This document shows, one piece after another, positions 17,456-25,329 of a stretch of DNA of 64,000 bases; the first letter of the stretch is position 1; every line of letters starts with the position of its first letter. The stretch comes from Algoriphagus zhangzhouensis (GTDB taxonomy: Bacteria > Bacteroidota > Bacteroidia > Cytophagales > Cyclobacteriaceae), in the NCBI RefSeq assembly GCF_900148515.1, contig NZ_FRXN01000003.1, forward strand, positions 62,001 through 126,000, in the 5' to 3' direction. The notes below the pieces were generated by a model. That model searched no databases. It was not told the origin of the DNA and saw only the letters and a program-made list of their open reading frames with translations. Made by a program: the position numbers and the translations under genes.

Positions 17456-17490
17456 CTCCTGTCTCCCGTCCTCTGTCTTCTGTCTTTTTT
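17456..17490. repeat. Degenerate heptamer array right of S23-type gene, 4-5 units
   Basis: Units CTCCTGT, CTCCCGT, CCTCTGT, CTTCTGT, then CTTTTTT. The consensus CTYCYGT is the reverse complement of the ACRGRAG-type heptamer at 16972-16999, so the two arrays are inverted with respect to each other. Confidence 0.68.
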
Positions 17491-17523
17491 ACATCGGACA
17501 ACCGACATCGGGCATATTTTATT

Positions 17524-18771
17524 CTATTTTAATTCAAGAACTTCGTTAGTCCCAAAATTCTCATATCCGGAAACAATAACTTTTTCTCCTTCAACCAATC
17601 CATCAAGGACTTCATAGTATTCAGGATTTTTTCTTCCCAATCTGATGTTTCTCTTCTCGGCATTTCCAGATGTATTCAAGACAAATACCCAGTTTCCTCC
17701 CGTATCTTTAAAGAATCCGCCAGTCGGAAGTAGCAAGCTTTTCTCACTGTCTCCCAATTCCAGTCTAATCCTTACTGACTGACCTCTTCTGATTCCTTTT
17801 GGACTTTCTCCAGTGAAAACCATGTCCACTTCGAATCGACCATTGGTAATAGTTGGATAGATTTTGGAAATCTCCAACTCATGATCCTGACCACTCAAGG
17901 TAAACTTCCCTCTCAATCCTTGACCGATTCTTGGCAAATACAATTCATCGATGGGAACTCTAACTTTGAACTCGTCCAAAACATCAATCTGCCCATATCT
18001 TTCGCCCGAATTAATAGCCTGACCTACCTCAATCTGCTCCATTGCCAATTGTCCAGGGATCGGAGCTTTGATAACAAGGTTATTCAAAATCTGCCCTACA
18101 CCCGTCAAAGAAGCATTCATCCGACTTTCAGAAAGTCTCAACTGGTTTAATTGATAGGATCTGGCCAGAGAATCACTTTGATAGGATTTATATGTCAGTT
18201 CTTTTCTTTTCAAGTTGTACTCATACTGTTCTGCGACTTCTTCAAACTCTCTATCAGAAACCAATTTCTTTTCATGCAACTCTTTGAAACGCTTGTATTG
18301 AGGTTCCAAAAGAGAAATCTGATAATCAATTTCCGCCAATTGACCTTGCTGACTCAGATCATTCTGATCCAGTAAAAGTCGAGTTCGACGAACGTTATTA
18401 ATCTGCTCGTATAACATGGTTTCACGTTGCATCACATCCAATTGTAGATTTGAATTGGCCATGATCAAAATTGTGTCACCGGCATCTACCAAAGCTCCTG
18501 ACTCACGAACGACCTGGGCAACCATCCCTCCTTCTACCGCATCTAGGTAAAAGGTCTGAGCGGGCTCAATCTGACCTGAGACCAATATGTAATCGGTAAA
18601 CTCTCCGGTACTGACTGTCGCTATACTCAATCGGTCACGTTCCACATTCATTGTCGATCTATGATCAGCAAATCCGATTTGATAAATGATACCTAGAAGA
18701 ACTGCTGCTCCTCCGGCAAACCATGCAATTTTCCTGGGGGTCCAGGTCTTTTTTTCAATTTTTCTATCCAT
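17524..18771 (-). CDS. HlyD/MacA-type periplasmic adaptor subunit
   Basis: 415-residue membrane fusion protein that would link an inner-membrane ABC complex to an outer-membrane channel. One N-terminal helix (about 13-32), a biotinyl/lipoyl-like first half (GQIEPAQTFYLDAVEGG), a long coiled-coil hairpin at about 105-215 rich in Q, E, L and K, the returning lipoyl strand (IKAPIPGQL, VGQAI), a beta-barrel (GKFTLSG) and a C-terminal domain ending VIVSGYENFG. It heads the minus-strand array and is followed by the S23-type pseudogene and the ATPase. The leader carries the best of the three candidate sigma-54 promoters. No TolC-like gene is in the window. Confidence 0.93.
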   Translation of the reverse strand: MDRKIEKKTWTPRKIAWFAGGAAVLLGIIYQIGFADHRSTMNVERDRLSIATVSTGEFTDYILVSGQIEPAQTFYLDAVEGGMVAQVVRESGALVDAGDTILIMANSNLQLDVMQRETMLYEQINNVRRTRLLLDQNDLSQQGQLAEIDYQISLLEPQYKRFKELHEKKLVSDREFEEVAEQYEYNLKRKELTYKSYQSDSLARSYQLNQLRLSESRMNASLTGVGQILNNLVIKAPIPGQLAMEQIEVGQAINSGERYGQIDVLDEFKVRVPIDELYLPRIGQGLRGKFTLSGQDHELEISKIYPTITNGRFEVDMVFTGESPKGIRRGQSVRIRLELGDSEKSLLLPTGGFFKDTGGNWVFVLNTSGNAEKRNIRLGRKNPEYYEVLDGLVEGEKVIVSGYENFGTNEVLELK

Positions 18772-18807
18772 TGTGCGTATTGCCTTTTTCGGGCCTACCC
18801 CATTATG

Positions 18808-18822
18808 CCAAATGATGTGCCA
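18808..18822 (-). promoter_or_regulatory. Candidate sigma-54 promoter of the adaptor gene
   Basis: TGGCAC (18822-18817), 5 nt, then TTGG, against consensus TGGCAC-N5-TTGC. A transcript would start about 24 nt before the ATG at 18771. The palindrome at 18892-18913 lies 73 nt upstream. Confidence 0.6.
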
Positions 18823-18891
18823 TCAAAAAAATGCCTTTTGGAGGCTTTCAATTCGGTTTTTTGGAAAAATGGCTTTTCAGGACTCGAACAT

Positions 18892-18913
18892 TTTCGTCCG
18901 CCAGCGAACAAAA
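18892..18913. promoter_or_regulatory. 22-bp palindromic activator site, copy 3
   Basis: Core GTCCGCCAGCGAAC (18896-18909) with TTTC and AAAA flanks, in the 320-nt divergent spacer 18772-19091 between the adaptor and the response regulator genes. Being symmetric, it could act on both. No clear -24/-12 element faces the regulator gene. The rest of the spacer has the small dyad at 18961-18978 and no gene. Confidence 0.68.
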
Positions 18914-18960
18914 CATTTCAATTCCGAAAATTAATCTGCTAAATTCATTACCTATTCCAA

Positions 18961-18978
18961 TTGACCTAAATCGGTCAA
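18961..18978. promoter_or_regulatory. Small dyad TTGACC-N6-GGTCAA
   Basis: Perfect 6-bp half sites separated by 6 nt, 113 nt before the start of the response regulator gene. It may be an operator for that gene. No second copy was seen. Confidence 0.3.
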
Positions 18979-19091
18979 AATCCTTTGAAATCGCCCATTT
19001 TATCAATTTTGTTTCGATTGATAGAATTCGGCAAGCTTTTGGAACAATGGGTTGCGTCCTTTTAATGATAAAATTCTAACACGAACCTGGT

Positions 19092-20480
19092 ATGAATGAG
19101 CAACGAATAGGCAAAATCCTGATAGTAGATGACAATGAAGATTTGCTTAAAGCGGCCAAAATCTTTTTGAAAAGACATTTTGCACAAGTAGATACAGAGA
19201 CCAATCCAGATCTACTTCCCATTTTAACGCATAATGAAAATTATGATGTGATCATGCTGGATATGAACTTCACCAAGGATGTGAGTTCTGGTCAGGAAGG
19301 CTTTTATTGGTTGGACAGAATCCTAGAATTGGATCCCTCGGCAGTCGTAGTTTTGATTACGGCCTATGGAGATGTCAATCTCGCTGTGAAAGCCATAAAA
19401 GAGGGAGCCACTGACTTTGTTTTAAAGCCGTGGGAAAACGAGAAGCTTCTTGCTACACTGAATTCAGCCTTACAACTGCGCCAGAAAAAATTGGAAGTAA
19501 ACCTTCTAAAAGATCAAAAAGCAACTTTGCAACAGGACATAGACAATAAGTTCAAGGATATTATTGGCCAAAGTCCAGCCATGCAAAAGGTTTTTGAAAC
19601 TATAGAACGTGTTGCGACTACAGACGCCAACGTCTTGATTTTAGGCGAAAACGGAACTGGTAAAGAGCTGATTGCAAGGGCAATCCATAGAAATTCAAGA
19701 AGAAGTAGAGAAGCATTTGTCGGAGTTGACTTAGGGTCAATAACTCAAACGCTATTTGAATCTGAGCTTTTTGGCCATAAAAAAGGCTCCTTTACGGATG
19801 CGAAAGAGGACCGGGCAGGTAGATTTGAGCAGGCACATAAAGGAACTTTGTTTTTAGATGAAATCGGAAATCTACCCCTTCCCCTTCAAGCCAAATTATT
19901 GGCAGCCTTGCAAAATCGCCAAATCACCAGAGTCGGAGCCAATAAACCGGTAGATGTCAATATCCGCCTGATTTCGGCAACCAATATGCCCATCCATAAC
20001 ATGGTCTATGACAACAGCTTCCGCCAGGATTTGCTCTATCGTATCAATACTATCGAGATCCAATTGCCACCGCTTCGTGAAAGAGTAGAAGACATTCCTT
20101 TGCTGGCAGATCATTTTATTAGCTTTTACTCCAAAAAGTATAATAAAGACATTCGAAAAGCCTCTGAACCCCTTTTGAAAAGGATGATCAAATATCAATG
20201 GCCTGGAAATATTCGTGAACTCCAACATAGTATCGAGCGAGCTGTTATCATGAGTAATCACAATGTATTGCAGCCAGAAGATCTGTTTCTTCAAAAGGTA
20301 AATCAGCCTGAAAAATCAGAAGAAAACGTGAGTTTGGAGCATTTAAATATCGAGGATGTAGAAAGAATATTGATCAGAAAGGCGCTCCAAAAGCACAATG
20401 GGCATATCACTCGAGCTGCTGAGGAATTAGGATTGACGCGTTCCTCATTGTATAGAAGATTGGAGAAATATGGTCTATAG
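19092..20480 (+). CDS. Sigma-54-dependent response regulator (NtrC family)
   Basis: 462 residues. Receiver domain 8-125 with acidic pair D13/D14, phospho-acceptor D57 (MLDMNF) and K112. AAA+ domain about 155-390: Walker A GENGTGKE at 185-192, the sigma-54 contact loop GSFTDA at 232-237 (canonical GAFTGA), Walker B LFLDE at 253-257. The C-terminal Fis-type helix-turn-helix (ITRAAEELGLTRSSLYRRL) covers about 437-456. It activates transcription by sigma-54 RNA polymerase when phosphorylated. It overlaps the kinase gene by 11 nt and diverges from the adaptor gene. The repeated palindrome in this locus is its likely binding site (inference). Confidence 0.95.
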   Translation: MNEQRIGKILIVDDNEDLLKAAKIFLKRHFAQVDTETNPDLLPILTHNENYDVIMLDMNFTKDVSSGQEGFYWLDRILELDPSAVVVLITAYGDVNLAVKAIKEGATDFVLKPWENEKLLATLNSALQLRQKKLEVNLLKDQKATLQQDIDNKFKDIIGQSPAMQKVFETIERVATTDANVLILGENGTGKELIARAIHRNSRRSREAFVGVDLGSITQTLFESELFGHKKGSFTDAKEDRAGRFEQAHKGTLFLDEIGNLPLPLQAKLLAALQNRQITRVGANKPVDVNIRLISATNMPIHNMVYDNSFRQDLLYRINTIEIQLPPLRERVEDIPLLADHFISFYSKKYNKDIRKASEPLLKRMIKYQWPGNIRELQHSIERAVIMSNHNVLQPEDLFLQKVNQPEKSEENVSLEHLNIEDVERILIRKALQKHNGHITRAAEELGLTRSSLYRRLEKYGL

Positions 20481-21822
20481 GCGTTTTTCGGTCGGGATCA
20501 CGCTTCGAATCCTGTTGATCACCATTTGCCTTTTCTTGGGAATCTGGTTGTATTTCAGCCAGGATCTGATTCTGGCTCCAGCCATCCTAGGATTGGTTGT
20601 GGCAGGGATCGTCGGTGAGATGATCTATTATGTCAATTCCATCAATCAAAAGTTGGCTCGATTTCTCGATTCCATCCGTTTCGCAGACTTTTCTAGTTCC
20701 TTTACTTCTGATAGTAAAATGGGAAACTCATTCAAGGAAGTCAATCAGGCTTTCAATGAGGTCATGGAAGTCTTCAAGCAGACTCGAGCGGAAAAAGAGG
20801 AACAAATGCTCTTTCTTCAGATCATTATTCAGCATATCAATACCGGGATTATTTCTTTCAATCCTGTCGGTAAAATCGGTGTCATCAACAATGCCGCCAA
20901 GCAACTCTTGCAAATTCCTCAATTTCGGGACATCAATGATCTGGGGAGGCTTTCTCCTGTTTTGCTCAAAGAGGTTTTGGAAATGAAACCAGGCCAAAGA
21001 ACTTCATTTAAAGTCAATTCAAGCCTATTTTTAATCATCCAATCCACTTCTTTGAAGATGGGTGGTCAGAGTTGGACTTTGCTTTCCCTGCAAAACATCA
21101 ATGCGGAATTGCAATCCAATGAATTGGAAGCCTGGCAAAACCTAACCAAAGTTCTCCGCCATGAAATCATGAATTCCATCACCCCTATTTCTAGCTTGGT
21201 GGATTCCTTGAGAACAATCTTGGACGAAGACAGCTATGTGCAAACCGAAGGAATGTTGATCAAGCGAGATGGCTTTTTGGATATTCAGGAAGGCTTAGAT
21301 ACGATTGCTAATAGAAGTAAAGGTTTGGTCAACTTTGTGAATGCATACAGGGATTACACCAATATTCCTGAACCTAAAAAGGAGATTGTACCCGTTAAGG
21401 AGCTTTTTGAAACAGTGTTGATGCTAATGAAAGAGGAACTCAAGACCAATGAGACTTTCGTCAAAACCGAGATCCTTCCAGAAGACCTTGAAATCAGCTG
21501 TGATCCCAATCAAATCACAATGATCTTGATCAACTTGGTGAAAAATGCATCTGAATCTATGCAAAAACAAGCTGATCGAATGATTAGCCTAAGAGGAATT
21601 TCACAAGGAGATATGGGGACATTGATCCAAGTGGAAGATCATGGTCCGGGCATTGTTAAAGAAGCCTTAGAACGAATTTTTGTCCCCTTCTACACCACCA
21701 AAAAGACTGGCTCAGGAATCGGATTGGCTATTTCAAGACAGATTATGAACCTTCATCGAGGAAGCCTTTCCGTGGAATCAATTCCGGGAGAGAAGACGGT
21801 TTTTACGCTTACTTTTAAATAA
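20470..21822 (+). CDS. Membrane sensor histidine kinase, partner of the NtrC-type regulator
   Basis: 450 residues. Two N-terminal helices (about 12-30 and 34-56) with almost no periplasmic loop, so it probably senses something in or at the membrane, perhaps the transporter itself. A HAMP/PAS-like stretch follows (about 60-215), then the phospho-acceptor H231 in LRHEIMNSITP, N-box MILINLVKNASES, G1 DHGPGI and G2 GSGIGLAISRQI. Translationally coupled to the regulator gene (11-nt overlap). It ends 3 nt before the stop of the convergent FAD oxidoreductase gene. Confidence 0.94.
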   Translation: MVYRRFSVGITLRILLITICLFLGIWLYFSQDLILAPAILGLVVAGIVGEMIYYVNSINQKLARFLDSIRFADFSSSFTSDSKMGNSFKEVNQAFNEVMEVFKQTRAEKEEQMLFLQIIIQHINTGIISFNPVGKIGVINNAAKQLLQIPQFRDINDLGRLSPVLLKEVLEMKPGQRTSFKVNSSLFLIIQSTSLKMGGQSWTLLSLQNINAELQSNELEAWQNLTKVLRHEIMNSITPISSLVDSLRTILDEDSYVQTEGMLIKRDGFLDIQEGLDTIANRSKGLVNFVNAYRDYTNIPEPKKEIVPVKELFETVLMLMKEELKTNETFVKTEILPEDLEISCDPNQITMILINLVKNASESMQKQADRMISLRGISQGDMGTLIQVEDHGPGIVKEALERIFVPFYTTKKTGSGIGLAISRQIMNLHRGSLSVESIPGEKTVFTLTFK

Positions 21823-21825
21823 AGC

Positions 21826-23472
21826 TTACTGCTCCAAAACCTGCTTTTCTTCCAACAAAACCTTCCTTAAAGCTTCATATTCTAAATCCTGAACGGCTAT
21901 TTTCTGATCGATGGAAAGTGAAGCGGCAGCGGCTGCACTTTGTCCCAAAATCATAAATACAGGTTCCATCCGTATCGAGCCAAAAGCAGTATGAGAACTG
22001 GAAACACAAACCGGAACCAATAGATTGCTCACCTCATCCTTTTTTGGAATTAGAGTCCCATAAGAAATCGAATAAGGCTGTTTCGGATGAACTCCAATAT
22101 CACCTTCATTTTGCACAAAACCACCCGGAGTCACAAAGCGCTGCGTATTATGGGAATCCAAGGAATAAGACCCCATTCCTACTGGCTGAGGCACTTCTTT
22201 GACTCCCAATACATCATGCTCAGTCATCACATAATTTCCAATCATTCGACGCGCTTCTCTCACATAAATCTGATGCGGCCAGCCACCGTTATCAGTGAAT
22301 TCATCAGCTGCCAATCCATATTTTGACATTTCATCCCGTACTTCTTGAGGGACCTTAGGATCATTTGCAAGGAAGTACATTAGACCTTTTTGATAATCTG
22401 CATGTTCCAGAATGATCTCCTTTCTCCTTTCATAGGAAGCTTCTGGATAATCGTAATTTTTACCAATATAATCCGTACTGAAAGGTCCGTGATTGTTGGT
22501 ATCCGTTTTATTGTTTGGGATCGGGTCAAACTTATTGAATGTCTCATCCCATCCAGAGGCATACACCCTAGCTAGCAATTCGTAGCGTGCAGGATTATAA
22601 TTTTCAGGTTTTGCGAAAGGGATCAAATTATCCGGATTTCGACTCAATGCCATTCTGAAATTATAGGCTTGGAGCTTTTTGTCCCCCTCTCCATTGATTC
22701 CTGGAGCCTGGTCAGAAATTTCTGGTAAAAGCCCGGAACTTGGATCTCCAGGCACTTTGTAAGCACTGATCGAATCTTGGAAATAATGCCCATGTTGGTA
22801 AACGCCAACTTCTACCCCATTCCAATTTTCACCATAAACTGAATTGGCTTCTCTTCCTACAAAATAGCTGACACCTGCTGCAGCCATCAAATCTCCTTCA
22901 TAGGTGGCATCGATGAACATTCTCCCCTGAAATGTCTTTCCTGAAAGAGTTTGAAAAGATTGAATAGCCCCATTTTCTAATACCATTCCATTTTCCCGAT
23001 CCAGCCATTCATCTCGATAGATTATAAGATTATTTTCCTTTGCAAAATCTTCAAAAACCTGTTCGGCAACATGGGGCTCAAAAATCCACATGGTCCGGTT
23101 TGCTCCATCCATGGCCGGAGTACCTTGGCCCATATTCCCATACTCTTCCCGCTTTTGCCACTTCCATGCGGAGTCTTGTTCGTAGTGTAAATAAACCCGA
23201 TGGTAAAACTCCCGAGCCAATCCCCCAATCACGGATTTATTTCCTGTATCTGTAAAGCCCAAACCTCCTGAGGAAAGACCTCCTAAATGAGTATCAGGAG
23301 AAACAACCAACACGGTTTTACCCATTTTCTTGGCTTGAACTGCTGCTGTTACTGCCGCAGAAGTTCCTCCATAAATGATTATATCAGCTTCGAAAAGGTT
23401 TTCTGTTTTTGGGCTACAAGAAAAAATCAACCCAATAAAAAGGAAGACAAAAAGGTTAGATTTATAAGACAT
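21826..23472 (-). CDS. Secreted FAD-dependent oxidoreductase (FAD_oxidored family), lipoprotein
   Basis: 548 residues. Type II signal peptide with lipobox LIFSCS, cysteine near residue 19. The FAD-binding Rossmann start IIIYGGTSAAVTAA is followed by the family stretch HLGGLSSGGLGFTDTG. This group is common in Bacteroidota and often takes part in breakdown of sugars or related compounds, but its substrate cannot be told. It runs convergent to the kinase gene. A terminator (23512-23536) isolates it from the aminotransferase gene upstream, so it has its own promoter in 23473-23511. Confidence 0.9.
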   Translation of the reverse strand: MSYKSNLFVFLFIGLIFSCSPKTENLFEADIIIYGGTSAAVTAAVQAKKMGKTVLVVSPDTHLGGLSSGGLGFTDTGNKSVIGGLAREFYHRVYLHYEQDSAWKWQKREEYGNMGQGTPAMDGANRTMWIFEPHVAEQVFEDFAKENNLIIYRDEWLDRENGMVLENGAIQSFQTLSGKTFQGRMFIDATYEGDLMAAAGVSYFVGREANSVYGENWNGVEVGVYQHGHYFQDSISAYKVPGDPSSGLLPEISDQAPGINGEGDKKLQAYNFRMALSRNPDNLIPFAKPENYNPARYELLARVYASGWDETFNKFDPIPNNKTDTNNHGPFSTDYIGKNYDYPEASYERRKEIILEHADYQKGLMYFLANDPKVPQEVRDEMSKYGLAADEFTDNGGWPHQIYVREARRMIGNYVMTEHDVLGVKEVPQPVGMGSYSLDSHNTQRFVTPGGFVQNEGDIGVHPKQPYSISYGTLIPKKDEVSNLLVPVCVSSSHTAFGSIRMEPVFMILGQSAAAAASLSIDQKIAVQDLEYEALRKVLLEEKQVLEQ

Positions 23473-23511
23473 TTTGGATCAGATTGTTAGAGTTAATAAG
23501 ATAGATCAAAA

Positions 23512-23536
23512 TAAAAAAAGGGCGAACACCGCCCTT
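23512..23536 (-). terminator. Rho-independent terminator after class V aminotransferase gene
   Basis: Perfect 7-bp stem aagggcg/cgccctt (23518-23524, 23530-23536), 5-nt loop, eight T on the minus strand. Confidence 0.85.
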
Positions 23537-23560
23537 CAAAAATTTAAATCAAATCTTGAA

Positions 23561-24709
23561 TTAAAACCTCAACAATACCTTTATCAATCGATCTATATCA
23601 TTCTGACTATTAAATAGATTAATAGACACTCTTAAAGCTTTTCCTCTAACAGAAACATAGATTTTTTCTTGCTCCAAGACCTCCTTCAGATCTAGAGGAT
23701 TTAGCCCTTCTTTCAATGGAAGTTCGAATAAATGGTTGGATGAAAAGGAACTCATATCCATCCCCAAACCAATACTATCCTGAAAATTGGCAAGCGTTTT
23801 CTTCAACTCTAAATCATAGGTCTGAATCATTTCTGGTGTCCATTCCAAGAGTTGAATCAAGGATTGCTCCAGCATGGGCATCAGCACAAAGTGGCTGGTC
23901 TCTCCCACGTCAAATCGATTGGCTTGGGGAAGATATTTTTCTTGGTAATCCGTCAAACTTGAAAAAGTCTGAGAATTGGTTCGATTCATCCAGGACTCCT
24001 CCAATGGCCTCCCCTGATCAAAGGTTGAGCTAAAATATGCGATCCCCAATGAATAAGGTCCCAAAAGCCATTTATAAGTCGCACAAATCAATGCGTCGAT
24101 TTGGCAAGCTTTGACGTCAATTGGCAAGGCTCCTACCGATTGGGTACCATCCACTATAAAGCAAGCCCCAACCTCTTTGCACTTCGCTCCAATAGCTTCC
24201 AAATCATAGTGGCAGCCACTCATCCAATGCACACTGGACAACAAAACAACTGCAGTATTTTCATCAATCGAAGCCAATACATTTTGATTCCATCGTTCAT
24301 TTTTTGATTCTGAATTATCAGGCCTTTTGATCACTTCCAAAGTGGCTTCATTCTCATTTGCCCATCGATTGATTGAGAAATAACCACTAGGAAACTCATC
24401 CTCCACAGTGATAGCTTTCTTGCCTTTAGCAACTTTCCAGTTTGATAATGCGACTGCAAAACCGTAGGAAGTACTCGGTATAATCGCAACTTCATCAGAT
24501 GCAGAACCGATCAATTGGGAGAAAAGTCCTTTCACCTTTTTGACACCTTTGAAAAAATCATCTGGGGCAATTGTTTGAGGATTTCTCATCTTTTGTAAAT
24601 CCTCTATTGCTGCTTGTTCCGAGCTTTTTAAAACAGGGCCACGGTAGGCATTATTCAAATAGGAAACATCCTCAGCGAGCGAAAAAAGGTGCTTTTGGCA
24701 AGAGATCAT
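23561..24709 (-). CDS. Class V aminotransferase (PLP), SufS/kynureninase-like fold
   Basis: 382 residues. The N-terminus VSYLNNAYRGP, the cofactor-binding stretch ACFIVDGTQSVGALP (Asp and Gln contacts to PLP) and the Schiff-base lysine in CATYKWLLGPYSLG place it in aminotransferase class V. It lacks the C-terminal catalytic cysteine loop of group I desulfurases as far as can be read, so a simple SufS role is unlikely. It might be an isopenicillin-epimerase-like enzyme of unknown substrate. Monocistronic between two terminators. Confidence 0.88.
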   Translation of the reverse strand: MISCQKHLFSLAEDVSYLNNAYRGPVLKSSEQAAIEDLQKMRNPQTIAPDDFFKGVKKVKGLFSQLIGSASDEVAIIPSTSYGFAVALSNWKVAKGKKAITVEDEFPSGYFSINRWANENEATLEVIKRPDNSESKNERWNQNVLASIDENTAVVLLSSVHWMSGCHYDLEAIGAKCKEVGACFIVDGTQSVGALPIDVKACQIDALICATYKWLLGPYSLGIAYFSSTFDQGRPLEESWMNRTNSQTFSSLTDYQEKYLPQANRFDVGETSHFVLMPMLEQSLIQLLEWTPEMIQTYDLELKKTLANFQDSIGLGMDMSSFSSNHLFELPLKEGLNPLDLKEVLEQEKIYVSVRGKALRVSINLFNSQNDIDRLIKVLLRF

Positions 24710-24743
24710 AGGAATTGAAAATTTGAGATCAAGATATAAAAAA

Positions 24744-24764
24744 AGGGATCCTTATTGAATCCCC
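24744..24764 (-). terminator. Weak terminator overlapping acyltransferase stop codon
   Basis: gggat/atccc stem around the TAA at 24752-24754, with a run of seven T following on the minus strand. Short stem, so low confidence. Confidence 0.4.
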
Positions 24765-25312
24765 TTCTCAGGATATTTACCGGTGACATTCCTACCGAAG
24801 GCCATCATTTCTTCTATTTGCCCTTCCATATCACCATTTGGATAAATGGCCGGTCCAATGCCAGCTTCTTTCTTTTTATAATCCAAATAGCCAACCACAA
24901 CAGGAACATCCGCCCCTAATGCGATATGATAAAATCCGGATTTCCATTTTTTCACAGCACTTCTGGTTCCTTCGGGAGTCACCATAATGACCAACTCATC
25001 AGATTCCTTGAGCATATTCACCATCGCTTCGGTATAGGTCTGCTTTCTTCCGCCAGGAATACGCTTTCTATCGATAGCAATCCCACCTAGCCCTTTGATC
25101 AACCAACCCAATGGTCCTACCATCACCTCTTTTTTGATGGTGAATTTTACAGGAATATCCATCAGGTAAAATGCAGCTCTTGCATATAACAAATCCCAAT
25201 TGGAAGTATGGGGAATTGCGATCATCACAGCCTTTTTCAGCCCTTTTGGCCAGTTGTCATTGAGTGACCAGCCTGTGATCCAAAACACAATGCGAGAAAG
25301 AAACTTCATCAT
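24752..25312 (-). CDS. 1-acylglycerol-3-phosphate acyltransferase-like protein
   Basis: 186 residues, short for PlsC. The acyltransferase motif HX4D is HTSNWD (about 35-40), and motif III TPEGTRS is present near 115-121. GLGGIAIDRKR matches the substrate-binding block. An N-terminal hydrophobic stretch suggests membrane association. It lies 17 nt after the patatin gene and continues the patatin-MBL series, a likely operon for lipid turnover (inference). Start ATG at 25312; the next codon is also ATG. Confidence 0.88.
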   Translation of the reverse strand: MMKFLSRIVFWITGWSLNDNWPKGLKKAVMIAIPHTSNWDLLYARAAFYLMDIPVKFTIKKEVMVGPLGWLIKGLGGIAIDRKRIPGGRKQTYTEAMVNMLKESDELVIMVTPEGTRSAVKKWKSGFYHIALGADVPVVVGYLDYKKKEAGIGPAIYPNGDMEGQIEEMMAFGRNVTGKYPEKGIQ

Positions 25313-25329
25313 ATGCTACTAATTGATAA

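Noticed and set aside
13424..17490. Short periodic arrays considered as a CRISPR
   Set aside because: The units are 7-8 nt with no spacers and no cas genes are present; a CRISPR needs repeats of 23-40 nt separated by unique spacers.
19020..19050. CGGCAA...TGG sequence as a sigma-54 promoter for the response regulator gene
   Set aside because: Neither half matches well and the distance to the palindrome (over 110 nt) breaks the 73-74 nt rule of the other three.
23561..24709. Assignment of the class V aminotransferase as SufS
   Set aside because: No suf genes nearby and no clear catalytic cysteine loop; kept as an enzyme of unknown substrate.
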